Assembly: GCA_022264855.1 (NCBI GenBank)
Contig: JABYQU010000001.1
Coordinates: forward strand, 682,001 to 746,000
From: Lenzites betulinus
Taxonomy: Eukaryota > Basidiomycota > Agaricomycetes > Polyporales > Polyporaceae
Reading direction: 5' to 3'
DNA: 64,000 bases
Under the pieces are notes generated by a model, which worked only from the letters and a program-made list of their open reading frames with translations, was not told the DNA's origin and ran no database searches. Positions 47,780 through 58,705 of this stretch are shown here, piece by piece (position 1 is the first letter of the stretch; each line of letters opens with the position of its first letter). The position numbers were made by a program, and so were the translations under genes.

Positions 47780-49239
47780 TGTTTGTGTCTGAGGCCGCAC
47801 ACGGCATGCAGACGTCTATGGATGTACACCGCTGCCCGCGGACGAAGACGTTCCTTCTGCGAGTGCTGGAGATGTCTCGTAAGCTGTCCGCGAACAGTCT
47901 AGTGAGCGAGACACTACAAACATACCATTTAGCACCGTCGTTGTGAACTTGTACTGTTGTGCGATGTCGGGGTGATCGCCGAGGAGCTGCCTCCACTTCT
48001 GTGCAATTGCGGCAGGCTTGTTGCAGATGAATGACCGTCCGCTCTTCTTATAGATGAAGTAACCGCGTGCTTCAGGCCGAGAAAGGTCGCCGGCGAAGAA
48101 TGCCAGAGCAGCTGCAGAGTCGCGTTCGTCGTTGTGGGAACGCTCATTCTGGAGGCTATCGATGATCTTCTGATAATTGAGGCGGGCTCCTTTCTCGTTG
48201 CTATACCTCGCCCAGAACGCGGCCTCGCTCGGGAAGCGTTCGCGTTCCTCAACAATAAACTACAGATTATTCCGGTGCACGCAGGTGAGTAGACTGACGG
48301 TAGTGCTAAGCAAAGAGCTAAGTGCAGAAGTACTTACCTTCCAGGTACCCCACTTCACGCGCAGGACGTCCCATGCATGCTGCTTGATGTGAGCGCGTTT
48401 TTTATAGAATTGCGCCCAGTGTTTGACCCCAATGCCTCTCCCGTTGACTACAAGGAGGTTAGAATGATGCCACTCACGGAATAGTCGCGGGAGATCGTCA
48501 GAGAAGTTGATAGGAGGGGGATTGGGCACTGTGGTCTTGTCAAAGGGTAGCACCTCGCCGTCAATGTCAAAGATCAGGAGGTTCTCGGGGGCAATCATTT
48601 CTTCAGTCAGGTGAGGCGCCGGAGCAGAAGATTCCGAATTCGAGACTGAAGGAGAAAGAGCGGGAGCATGGCGGCAGTTCGAAGTGGATGAGAATGGAGC
48701 ACGGGGTTGAGATAGTGTTTGTGTGGCCACAGACAGAGAACCAGGGGTCGCATGGGAAGATGTACGTGATGGGGAGAGTCGCGCTGCTGTCGGGGAAGCA
48801 TGTCCAGTGCCACGGCCGGTGCAGACTGTGGCGAGGTGGGTTACTGCCGATTGCATCTGGGTGAGTTGTGCCTTGACGTCGCTGATTTCTGACATGACTC
48901 CCGCACTCATGCTGACAACGCGATGCTCAAGTCGACGAAATGTGGCCACCTACGACAACAACGTTCAGTCAAGTCTTATCATAGAAGAAGTGAACTGCGA
49001 ACTTTATTTGTAGCAGCGCCCATCTCCCCATCATTGGCATCGTGGACGACTGCTCCTGATGTGCAACTGCTTGGTATCAGTACGTCCCTTTCCTCAGCTC
49101 TCCTTTGCGGGTCGGCACGGGCGTCCGCTGCTTTACGTTCCATTGCAGACAAGTCGGTGTTGCATAGGCCCGACTCATCCATACCCACGCCGCCCGAGCT
49201 TGCAAGTTGTCTCACAGCTGTCCTATTCAGGACTTGCAT
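47780..49239 (-). CDS. Conserved basidiomycete protein of unknown function, divergent partner of the tyrosine recombinase
   Basis: The start, ATG 49239, opens an Arg/Ala-rich exon that joins, across an intron ending GTCGTAG, to VATFRRLEHRVVSM and a coiled-coil-like EISDVKAQLTQMQSAVTHL. A Ser/Pro-rich linker follows, then LIFDIDGEVLPFDKT, FREWHHSNLLVVNGRG and KKRAHIKQHAWDVLRVKWG. After a GTAAGT intron come FIVEERERFPSEAAFWARY, FFAGDLSRPEARGYFIYKK and KWRQLLGDHPDIAQQYK. The last exon and stop are not certain, so the 47780 end is approximate. I recall similar proteins from many Agaricomycete genomes, without a function. Its head-to-head position with the recombinase, about 940 bp away, suggests a two-gene mobile module (inference). 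Confidence 0.6.
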
Positions 49240-50180
49240 GGCCTGTTACAGCTTCGGCATCAGCACTTAACCTTAAACTGACGGTACTAAGCTCATAATA
49301 AGACTGTACCCAGGTATCATTTGCAGACAGAACGTGATCATTCAACATTCGAGGTGCGCGAACCTCAGACCCGGACTTTTTTGGCATATAGTTGACTGGT
49401 TGCTCCTTTGTTCCGAACTGATCCAGGATGCGCTGCGCCGAGTGACTCTGTTTGGCCCGCACATCAGATATATCTCCGTGTTGACGACCGCGTTTAGGCT
49501 GGAACAAGCTAGCAAGGTATGTATCAGCTCCCCCTGTGCCCGGTTCTTTGCCCAGTACGAGCATTCACATACTTTGTCCATTCCTCAGGATTATTAGAGA
49601 ATTCCCGCAAGCGCTCGAGCAGCACTGTTCGATTCCCGGACCTTCGAAGACCATAAGAAGCAAGATAGTCTTTGAGGTGTTTATTCTTGACCCGGGGAGT
49701 TCTACACGCCTGGGTCAGGAATGTGCTTCTCGAGGCAATAAGACCAAACTTACACGGTCAGTTGGAAGGTTAAAATCCTCCGTTCATCAGGGTTCAAACT
49801 TTGATTAGTTTGCGGTAAGGTAAGCACCTCGTCTTCGCCTGCGGAGGCAGCCGTTGAACTCATATTAGCAGGAATGGTATGATACACGACGTGTGAGTGT
49901 AAAGGAAAGGCGCCGTGGTCAGCTTGCGGTCTTGTCTCCTCCGCATGTCTTCATTACTGACGGATCATCCCAGAACGGGTATCTACATGGCGGCGAGTTT
50001 CAAGTACCTTGTTAACCGGATCACTATATGCGAGTTATGTTTCAAGTCTTCACCTGTCCCGCGCGTGGTGCCGAGTTATGCCCTCGCTCTACTACCGGGC
50101 GATACTGTATTCCCTCCTCCTGTATTCTCCCCCCGTACAATCCTCCTTTCTGCCCTTGCACGCGCCGTTATATGCATACT
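49240..50180. other. Divergent intergenic region
   Basis: About 940 bp between two divergent starts, likely holding both promoters. Frames on either strand have no domain. Confidence 0.5.
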
Positions 50181-51930
50181 ATGTCAGACAATCCGTCAAC
50201 CATCGCCGGTGCTACTGAATGCCTCAAAACTCTCGAAAGCATCTCAATTAGCGATGTTTACGAAGATCAGCAGGAGGAAATCGACACGATGGAGTCTGCC
50301 GTCGATCTTGGTGACCACCAGAACTTCAGTGAAGCATTAACTGTCGATATCCTCGACACCGAGACCCACAAGAGGCAGAAGACTCGGATTGCCCCCGTGG
50401 ACTTAGAAAAGAATCTTGAGAAGGCATCAGAGCACGTTGTTGTCCCAACTACGCTACAGGAATATCACCAGTATGTCCGCTTACTTGTGCCATACCTCTA
50501 CAAGTAATTTATCATGTTTTTGTTACGTTGCGAAGGTTATGGAAGGCGTTTACCGAGTTCTGTACCGACTTCGGACTAATCAAGTCAGATGCTAATAACG
50601 ACATCTTCTGGCGCGACCTACCACCCAAACTTCCTGTATGGGTTGCTACATGGATTATGCACAAGTAAGATCTTCAGTGTCCAGCGTCGACGTGCCTAGT
50701 ATACTCAAACCAAACTACCAGGGCCGATGACCTGGACATCACTACGGGAAAACCGAAAGATCTCTCTATCCCGCGAGTAACGTATGCGCGTGCACAGAAG
50801 ATGCGAGCAGCCATCAGTCACAAGTTCGGGCGGGAATTTAAGATGGGCGCACAAGTCTGGGCTGAGAACGTGCTTGAACCTGGCACATTCTTTGGTAACC
50901 CGTCACTCTCCCCTGTCGTCTCACAATATATGGTCAGCTTGCGACGTAGAAAGGTGGGTCAAATAGCTCGAGCAGTTATATCTCACTTCTAATGATTTAA
51001 TTTTTCTCACCAGGTCCGTGCTGGGGAAGCTGTGACCAGCGCACGATCAATGGATGAGCAGACCATGCGAAAACTGTGGGAGTACAATACGGCGTTCAAG
51101 AAAGATGCAGAAGTTCAGGCTAGCTCACGCAAGCGTAAACACGATCAACCGGAGTATTGGGGCGGCTACAAGGTCCGACAAATGCTTCAAACGCTATACG
51201 TGGTTTCGATGCTCTGCCTCTTGCGTTACGATGAGGCGCTGCGGATCATGTGGACTGATATCGAGTTCACCACAGTCGATGGGGCGGCGGTGGTAAAGCT
51301 GGAGCTTCCCTTCCGTAAGACTGATCAGAATGGCGGTAGGTGCTACATCTAGTATGCAGACTAGTAGTGTGTATCTAATGGGTGTTGATCATCAAGGCAT
51401 TGCACCGTTCTGGCTTTGGCCCGATCTCGAACGGCCGTGGATGGATGCAACACTCGCATTGGCAGAATGGTGGCTCATATGCAAGTCAATGGGTATTGAA
51501 CGCTATGGCTATGTCTTCCGGTCGAGGCATGGCTTCGATGAGGTGAGCTTGAAAGCTGAAGATGCCTTGGTATGTGGGCCTCGTTCTCCTCGATGTCTCA
51601 GATACTGATCATCACCCCCAGTCCTCCTCGAGCTTCTTGGAGTACTTTCGGAACAACATGATCGATATCGGTATCGACCCACGACCGTATGGCACCTACT
51701 CATTCCGTCGCGGAGGGTGTCAATATCTCGCAATGGTACGCCGATGGCCTATTCGGACTATATGTGAGTGGGGTGGCTGGGCAGAGAACTTCGACAGTGC
51801 TGCTACTATCTTCAAATACCTGATGTCATGGGTGGATAGCCCATCGGTGGACCGCAAGGATTTATTTAATCCCAACCGTCCTGGGAGCGACCCTTGTTCA
51901 GTCTGTGGTCGTACTTGCATGTGCTGGTAG
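50181..51930 (+). CDS. Tyrosine recombinase, Crypton type
   Basis: Spliced from about six exons. An acidic N-terminus (MSDNPSTIAGATECLKTLE) leads to a core-binding domain with WKAFTEFCTDFGLI and PVWVATWIMHKADDL. The catalytic domain shows the first Arg in LLRYDEALRIMW, a later conserved block YGTYSFRRGGCQYL, and WGGWAENFDSAATIFKYL, where the Tyr is the likely nucleophile. In the H-x-x-R box the expected His is Tyr (TYSFRR); tyrosine is a substitution tolerated in some family members but rare. The C-terminus ends with a Cys-rich CSVCGRTCMCW. An upstream in-frame ATG at 50172 is also possible. It would cut and rejoin DNA for integration and excision. Confidence 0.75.
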
Positions 51931-52102
51931 ACAGTATAGGTAGTTGCTTGTTATCGTAATACATGGTCCTTGATTCAAGTCCAATCTGGGAGGCTATAAA
52001 GTAACAGGAAGTAACGGAAATATAGCTGGGAGCCATACAGGATACAGGTACAGGCACTTTACAATATGATACAATAGCGAAACACAGGAATAGATAACAA
52101 CA

Positions 52103-53206
52103 ATGTGGGCACAGACAATGCGGACCCTGATGCAGGTACAGGCAACGCAGGCACGGGCAGCAGACGTGGACAAAGCGGACATCGGCACAGACGCGGGCAA
52201 CGCAGGCGTAGGCAACATGAACGCGGGTGGCGCGGACACGGACGAGGTGGGCGCGGATGAGGTGGGCGACGCGGACGACGCGGACGACGCGGGCAACGTG
52301 GGCGAGGCAGGCGATGCGGGCGGCGCGGACACGGACGAGGTGGGCATGGATGAGGTGGGCGACGACGCGGGCGAGGCAGGCGGCACGGACGCAGATGAGG
52401 TGGGCGACGCGGACGACGCGGACGACGCGGGCGACCCGGACGACGCGGGCGACCCGGATGATGCGGGCAACGCGGGCGACACAGGTGATGCGGGCGGCGC
52501 GGACACCGACGAGGTGGGCACGGATGAGGTGGGCGACGACGCGGGCGAGGCAGGCGGCACGGACGACGCGGGCGAGGCAGGCGAGGCAGGCGGCACGGAC
52601 GCGGATGAGGTGGGCGCGGACGGGGTGGGCGACGCGGACGACGCGGGCGACGCAGGCGATGCGGGCGGTGCGGACACGGACGAGGTGGGCACGGATGAGG
52701 TGGGCGACGACACGGGCAAGGCAGGCGACACAGGCGACGCGGGCGAGGCAGGCGAGGCAGGCGGCACGGACGCGGACGAGGACGAGGACGAGGTGGGCGC
52801 GGACGAGGTGGGCGACGCGGACGAGGTGGGCGACGCGGACGAGGTGAGCGACGCGGACGAGGTGAGCAACGCGGATGAGGTGGGCGACACGGACGAGGTG
52901 GGCGACACGGACGAGGTGGGCGACGCGGACGATGCGGACGACGCGGGCAACGCAGGCGACGCAGGTGATGTGGGCGACGCGGGCGACGCAGGTGATGCGG
53001 GCGGCGCAGGTGATGCGGGCGGCGCAGACACAGACACGGACGAGGTGGGCGCGGACAAAGCAGGGGTAGACGAGGTGGGCGTGGATTTAGCAGGCATGGA
53101 CGAAGCGGGCATGTACAGGGCTGGCATAGGAGACGCCGGCTTGAATGCTGCAGACACAGATGTTGTAGATGTGGATGCAACCTGGGCGGGAACAACGTTG
53201 GAGTAG
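52103..53206. repeat. GC-rich minisatellite, 9/18-bp units
   Basis: About 1.1 kb built from variants of GGCGACGCG and GACGAGGTG, usually as 18-bp or multiples of 9-bp units, cleanest from 52240 to 53050. Because units are multiples of three and lack stop codons, long frames are open on both strands: a Gly/Asp/Ala/Glu/Val-rich one on plus (367 codons) and Pro/Ala/Ser-rich or Pro/Arg-rich ones on minus. I do not call any a gene. Unit loss or gain should make it highly variable between strains. Confidence 0.8.
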
Positions 53207-53306
53207 GCAAGCAGTACATAGGTGATGAGAAGAATTAGTCAGTGCCAGTGGCCGCAAACGAAAGAAGACACATACATAAGTGAGGGCAAAGCAGGTGTCA
53301 AGAAAG

Positions 53307-55025
53307 TTACATGGGACGAGGGGATGCTAGGGGTTTAGACTTGTTAGAGAGCTCGCGATCGGGACGCCCGAAGAGGTATCCCTGGGATTTGTACACAGCA
53401 TTGACAAGCTGCGGTGCGGCGCGTTCGACAATGAGAGCGGGTATGCGTACGGTGAGGGGCCGCGCGGCATCTTCAAGAACATCTGCCTCCGGGAAACGGG
53501 CCCCCTTGCGGTATGGGCGCAGTCCCCGTAACGCCCCGGATACGAGGTTGTTGAAGCCGGTATCGGTGATGCGAACATCGCATAGTGCGTAGCCATACCC
53601 GGGTGACTGACCAACTGCGAGAACCTGAAAGCTGAGGGCACGGGGAGCCTATCCACAAATGAGTATGTGTATTCATGAACAGGTTCGCTGACGTACCTCT
53701 GTATCCACCTCTGCTTCTTCGGTGCCAGCCTTAATGAGCATACGAACGGTCACGCTAGACCACAGAGTGGTGCGCAGCGTCTTGAGTATTTCTGAGCGGG
53801 TGCCCCACGTGAAATAGAGCTCGCAAAGCCCTGCAATCCTCTCGACATCGATGGGCGATGGTTCACCAATGGCCATGTAGTCGGCAGCGGTACGCACGGA
53901 AGGGTTGACGAATAGGCGGATGATGTCAAGGTCGGGGAATGTTGCGGTGATGGACGACGCGAGGGCGGGGTACGTCCGCCCAATAACACCACGGGGATCG
54001 TTTCGGAGAACATCTTGCAAGCGCCTCCGCCAGCGAACGAGGAAACCAGCGAGGTCGTCGCCCGTATGGGTGATGAATGCAGCGTACAACGGGGCTCCAA
54101 GGTCATACTTCAGTATCCCAGAGGCGATACGTCGGCCGCACTTCTTCAAGCCACCCTGATGAAACATTAGCATTTTTTGGCGAACATAGCGATGAATCTC
54201 ACAGTGTTGTAATCGCAGCCAACAAGCAGGCCGTATAGAATGAGATCGCCTCTCGAGAGGCTCAGTTTGTTGAGGATGGATGAACGCCGATAGACTTCGA
54301 CGGTATCAGCTGATGCTCGCTTGAAGCAAGGACTAGCAGGATAGTTAGTATGAGCTATTTGATAAGAGGGTGCACGCACCTGCGTAGCACCACTCGTGCG
54401 CCGAAGAGGAGGACGTCGCTGTCGTCAGTCATCACAGCGTCGACAAAGCCCAAATCATTCATCCTGGCAAGATCGGCTTCTGCTTCTCCGGATGCCTATA
54501 AGACTATCAGTAGAGCTTCAAGAGCGAATAGCAGATACATACCTCAAACCACGTAAACCCAAATCCTTCGACCAGACGTTGCATGCCTTCTGTCAGCCAG
54601 TGCGGGGTTGTCTTGACTTGTCGCCCTCTCTTTTTTGCAGGGCGCATTGGGCCGTCGGCGACGAAAATGAGGTGAACTGGCCGCTCGGAGAGCATTGCCA
54701 ACCGGTAGAACACTGTTCGCAGCTCAGGGTTCTCGCCCGACTGTGCATGACCCACTGCGAACGTTTGCTGCATCTGTCGCATCCAAATACTGTGCAAAAG
54801 TTAGCATTGATAACCGTATATAAGAGTGACACTGACCTTGCATCGACCCCTATACGGTACAATCTATCCCTCCGTGCTCCCTCGAAGCCTTCTTGAATAG
54901 TCAGTGTTCGAAGAGAGTGTCTCTCTCGTGCATCTTCGAGCACCTTTGTATACGTATCAGCTGGGCGCATTCAAAAGTGAGCTCAAGGGCCGGCCACTCA
55001 CCTTCCATAAGTCCGGGATACCCAT
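53307..55025 (-). CDS. XPG/GEN1-like structure-specific nuclease (PIN-domain family)
   Basis: The first exon is short, MGIPDLWK, followed by a GTGAGT intron and VLEDARERHSLRTLTIQEGF, then YRIGVDASIWMRQMQ across another intron: the N-region of FEN1/XPG nucleases with the conserved Asp. HLIFVADGPMRPAKKRG and the I-region GEAEADLARMN...DAVMTDDSDVLLFGA carry the acidic metal ligands. After an intron LLVGCDYNTGGLKKCG matches the helix-hairpin-helix that binds DNA. The C-terminal exon (53307-53696) has a barrel-like VLEDAARPLTVRIPALIVE. All catalytic acidic residues I would expect are present. Members cut branched DNA; fungi of this class have many copies, and the link to mobile DNA is suspected, not shown. 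Confidence 0.78.
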
Positions 55026-55133
55026 ATGTACAGAGCGTGTTGAGGCGGGGGTGTTGGCAACGCAGACGTCGAGCGATGAGGATAGGAGCGAGGAGAGAGT
55101 AGACGGTATGCGGGAATGAAGCACATGGTTGCA
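55026..55133. promoter_or_regulatory. Short 5' flank of the XPG-like gene, ending at a repeat
   Basis: Only about 110 bp separate the XPG-like ATG from a repeat-derived block, so part of its promoter probably lies within repeat sequence. No defined motif is seen. Confidence 0.25.
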
Positions 55134-55293
55134 GCCGTTGGACTGCAAACCCGAGGGACTGCATATGCTGGGCAGTCGCAAGGGTTTCGCTCTCCATCTC
55201 GCTGGCGGCCTGGGGGCGGGGGTGGGGGGACGCAGGCCGCTGAGGTGGTGGAGAATTGCAGTCCTCCGTGGGAGAATTTCAGTCTGTTCGGCA
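55134..55293. repeat. Short fold-back repeat, copy A (degraded)
   Basis: It begins GCCGTTGGACTGCAAACCCG and ends GTGGGAGAATTTCAGTCTGT plus TCGGCAG. Both ends match copy B at 56185-56341, but the middle differs and the inner palindrome is not kept. Confidence 0.6.
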
Positions 55294-56184
55294 GGTGTCG
55301 GCAGCTGGCCATGGCGCCAGATTGAGCGCTTAGCCTTGAGCTACGGGCATGGTGGGCGCTAGCACTCGATAGTTACAAATATTGAACTATCGAGACCCTC
55401 GCGCTGTACTCGGACTCATGCGGACGCTTCCACTCATTCTCCAACAGACATCCCCGTGGCACTATGGCACTATTGCGGTCGCCCCCGGACAGGATGAACG
55501 GTGAGTACTTCAGCCTTACTGAGAGTGTTTGGCTTCTCGGTCGTTTGCGTACGAGTTTCAAACTTTCTTGTACTAGAATGTGCTTCGTTACTTGCTCAAG
55601 CCGGGCGTTGGCCGCGTTGCTACTAACTATTAGCTTGCTATCAGTACTACGTGGAGACTTCGACGATATTAGAGCGCGGTTCGGCCCCGGGGTCCTGGCC
55701 CGGCTCACGGAGCGCTTATGCTCGCTTGGCCAGGCCTCCGGGCGGGACTGACAAGCGACTTACATCAGCTACCCGGAGGACCGTCAATCCGGCCGTCTGC
55801 AGCTTAACTTCTTTCGGGATGTTTACGGTCCTTTAGGCGCCGCGCTACAGTTCTCCTTCCCAATATGGTAATGGGCGTCTAAATGCGCTCGTCTCGTTCA
55901 GAGTGCGTTGCTCGCCCCCGGACTCGCTTTTGTAATATATAGAGAGACACACATCAATTACTGTAAGACAGATATAATTGCAAAGCAAATATTAAGTATG
56001 GCATGCATGTGTTGAATGAGGAAGCCATCGGGATAACATTGTGGCGAGCTTGATGAGGATATGCGGGGGGCAATATTAATTCTAAAATGTCTACTATGCC
56101 GGGTGAGTGCAGTAGGGTAGAGCGACAGTCAAGGTGAAGGTGTAGCGAGCGGAGAGTGGCGGAATGATGCGCGGAGAGGCTCGC
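55294..56184. other. Repeat-rich intergenic stretch
   Basis: It contains a perfect 10-bp hairpin, CTCGATAGTT and AACTATCGAG, at about 55367-55396, and near 55788-55850 a sequence distantly like the ends of the neighbouring fold-back repeats. No gene is recognised. Confidence 0.5.
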
Positions 56185-56341
56185 GCCGTTGGACTGTAAC
56201 CCGGGGGACTGTAAACGTCGCAGGCCGAAGGAGGTTCGGCGGTCAATTTGGCGGAGAGCCCCGCGGGCGCGGGGGGCCACACAGCCTCCTTCGGCCTGTG
56301 ATGTTTACAGTCCTTTGTGGGAAAATTACAGTCTTTTCGGC
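56185..56341. mobile_element. Short fold-back (MITE-like) element, copy B
   Basis: A 157-bp element with nested inverted repeats. The outer ends read GCCGTTGGACTGTAA... and, in reverse complement from the right, GCCGAAAAGACTGTAA..., each followed by a second GGACTGTAAAC. An inner 14-bp perfect pair, CAGGCCGAAGGAGG at 56221 and its complement at 56285, would form a long hairpin. Non-coding. No target duplication is evident. Confidence 0.6.
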
Positions 56342-56419
56342 TGCATGGCACACGGCCGCGCCGTGATGTTAAGCGGTGATGTGCTTGACGGCGTGCATCA
56401 GCAATATGACACCTACTTG

Positions 56420-56580
56420 GAGGTTTACTTGGGCCAAAGTAGGCCAAGTTGGCCTAAGTAGGATGATTTGGGCCAAGTACGGCAGCTTGGCCGGAAGACC
56501 GATTACTTAGACTCAAGTCCGCTACTTAGACTACTTAGGCAGCTTGAGCAACTTGAAGGACTTGGGCACTTTTGTACTTA
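56420..56580. repeat. ACTTGG/ACTTAG satellite-like stretch
   Basis: Irregular repeats of 5-7-bp motifs such as TTGGGCCAAGT, ACTTAGACT and GACTTG over about 160 bp. The same motif set recurs at 57062-57180. Confidence 0.55.
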
Positions 56581-56731
56581 GTGAAATTCAGGACTCGACT
56601 TTCATACATTGGCATACATCTCACTGCTGGTTATGTTTTTGGATCTGCAATGATCATTGGAAAGCTTCTACCAATAGAATATACACTCTAAGCTGTATAG
56701 ATCCTTTTCAATACTCTCTGCCGGTGTTAAA

Positions 56732-56778
56732 GTGAGAACATGGGTGAGAACATGGGTGAGAACATGGGTGAGAACCCC
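56732..56778 (+). repeat. 12-bp tandem repeat GTGAGAACATGG, 3.7 copies
   Basis: Copies start at 56732, 56744 and 56756 and are identical; the fourth at 56768 turns into CCCCGG. No coding or regulatory role is seen. Confidence 0.85.
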
Positions 56779-56849
56779 GGTGCATAAGTCCTTGCCCTCA
56801 AGTACAGCTATAATGCGTATATAAAGCTTGAGCAGGGTATACATCCTAA

Positions 56850-56935
56850 GATCCTTTGGTGCAGTGGTATGCTTGTAATTACACTTAGTTAGAAATTTGT
56901 ATTTAGATGTGGTGGTTCAACTCCCGGTATGGGCA
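56850..56935 (+). mobile_element. tRNA-derived SINE head candidate
   Basis: An A-box-like TTGGTGCAGTGGTATGC near 56856-56872 and a B box GGTTCAACTCC at 56914-56924 stand at tRNA-like spacing. The acceptor and anticodon stems do not pair well, so it is not a working tRNA. A SINE promoter is the best reading; the tail is not defined. Confidence 0.4.
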
Positions 56936-57061
56936 AACATTCTCTGCGACAATATGTGGCTGTGAATTTGATAATATGGTAGGAGAAGGCAAGAGAATTA
57001 CTGTTTTGCTATACAAATACAATAAAAGCGCAGATAAAAGAGCCAGTATATATATATTGTC

Positions 57062-57180
57062 TCTACTTGAGAGCGGACTTGAGTGACTTGTGAAGTAAAG
57101 GGACTGGACTTCGTAAGTTGGCGACTTGGATGACTTGAGCGGACTTGAGTGACTTGGGGAAGGCCTCAAGTCCAAGTGTC
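57062..57180. repeat. GACTTGAG/ACTTGG satellite-like stretch, second block
   Basis: About 120 bp of GCGGACTTGAGTGACTTG-type motifs, including two near-identical copies of that 18-mer at about 57071 and 57139. Related to 56420-56580. Confidence 0.55.
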
Positions 57181-57630
57181 AAAATGCTGATGTGCTCCTG
57201 CTCTCCGAGTGAACATCTTTTGCTTGTGCTCATTTCTGGGCCATTTCCTACCAATTTTTAGAGAAACTTTCGTTTATTAGTTCGCTTTTCCACTGCTTCA
57301 ATGTATATGTATTCCTGTGTGCCCTCACGGCTTTGGCCCTTCCTCGGATGTGAGCTACAAGCGCGGCTTGGCGGGAGGTTGCCGGGGTCCCCACCGAGAC
57401 GCGAGCGCTCGCGTTTCGGACTGGCACTTTGCTTACCTCAGCTCGCATAGGGACCGTAAACGACCCGGAATGCAGCTTTGCTTCGTCATCAGTAATAGTA
57501 CGGAATGACTTAGGTAGGCCCAGGAAAGGGGTGGCGTGGTACAGGACTTAGGCGTTGATGGCGGTTCTCGGAGGAAGCTATATAGTAATATTCTCCTGAA
57601 GACTGCGAGGTACTCCACGGAAAGTGGTTG

Positions 57631-57656
57631 GAGTGAGTGAGTGAGTGAGTGAGTGA
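57631..57656. repeat. GAGT microsatellite
   Basis: Six GAGT/GTGA tetranucleotide units in a row. Confidence 0.9.
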
Positions 57657-57699
57657 ATATTCGACCAAGTGCCAGCGTACAAACTCCGATCTCATCGGC

Positions 57700-58183
57700 G
57701 CTACTTCTAACTAGAGATAATGTAATGCCCTTTGTATCCCTCAGAGTAGCCGACCAACGAGGCGCACGCAAACACCGAATCCCGAGCACTACTTAGATGC
57801 CAGTGCATGCCGATATCCCTTGACCGTAAGGCGTCACGCTCAGCGCAGACTACGACCAACGCCTGTCATGACGTTTTTCGGCATGGCAGGCGCTGTTTAT
57901 CATCGAAAGGCCGAAGAGATGAGCCAATATTGGCGGGGTCCTGACCCGCGTCCGCACCGAAAAACCCACGGGGAAAACCGGCCCAGAAACGAGGCACACA
58001 ATCCCTCACGCCCTCTGCACGGCGATCAGGACCCAGGATAACGACACACGGTAGTACATTCTGTAATCGCCCGATAGTTACGAGAAAGGAGTGAGGTAGG
58101 GTTTGGCTGCCAGTCACAGCAAAGTGCGTGTATAGTGATATGCATTGAAATTGACTCGCAGCGAGAACAACACAGACGGTAGG
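57700..58183. other. Intergenic, nothing recognised
   Basis: Short frames on both strands without domains, between the microsatellite and the LINE scrap. Confidence 0.4.
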
Positions 58184-58560
58184 CTAGTCGAGCACGAGGC
58201 TACGTAGGTCATCAAGTGAACGAATGCACAACAGTGGTGTAGCTTGGCACCGGGTGAATGTAGCATGTATGAACTCGCCCAGGAGAGGGGCCGCGTGGTC
58301 ATTCAGTAGGAAGTGTGCGAGGAAGTACCAACCGCATATCGGGGCAAGGGCAAACAGGCTTTGATAAAGGCGCTGTCGCGCGGTGTCGAGCACGGGGTCG
58401 GCGCAGTCGAAGAGGATGTGCCATCCATCTTCTATGATTCCGGAGGTAAGCGACATAGGCGCCATCCATGCAGGATGTTTTCGTATCGCAGCAGTTCAAC
58501 GGTGTACGGCGGTATTCCAGCCACCAGCCGGGCGACAGCATGGCGGTGGGAGATGGGGGT
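58184..58560 (-). pseudogene. Fragment of a non-LTR retrotransposon C-terminus
   Basis: On the minus strand, ELLRYENILHGWRLCRLPPE and, one base out of frame, IIEDGWHILFDCADPVLDTA follow each other. Together they look like the C-x-x-C...H-x-x-x-x-C zinc knuckle and helical tail found at the C-terminus of fungal LINE polyproteins after the RNase H region. There is at least one frameshift and no upstream reverse transcriptase, so it is a decayed scrap. The assignment rests on this short motif only. Confidence 0.35.
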
Positions 58561-58705
58561 AGGCTCGAGGGGCCAGCAGGGTTGCAAGCAAGGGCAAACG
58601 ACGGAGCTGGTGTTACAAGGCGTTGTTATACGCAATGCTGTAAATTGCACCCCTATGTTGGGAGATGCGGTAGAACAACGGTTTGCTGCAATCCAGCCCA
58701 CTACC

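Larger units (their letters stand above)
47780..51930. mobile_element. Candidate Crypton-like element (tyrosine recombinase plus partner gene)
   Basis: Two divergent genes, a tyrosine recombinase and a conserved unknown, are the only coding content here. Crypton elements encode a tyrosine recombinase and lack inverted repeats, so the ends cannot be set from sequence alone; the coordinates given are just the gene span. No target duplication was found. The call could be wrong if the recombinase is a resident gene. Confidence 0.4.

Noticed and set aside
52059..53219. Long Pro/Arg-rich and Pro/Ala/Ser-rich minus-strand frames
   Set aside because: Products of a 9-bp minisatellite without stops; the plus strand is equally open and no start context or intron supports any of them.
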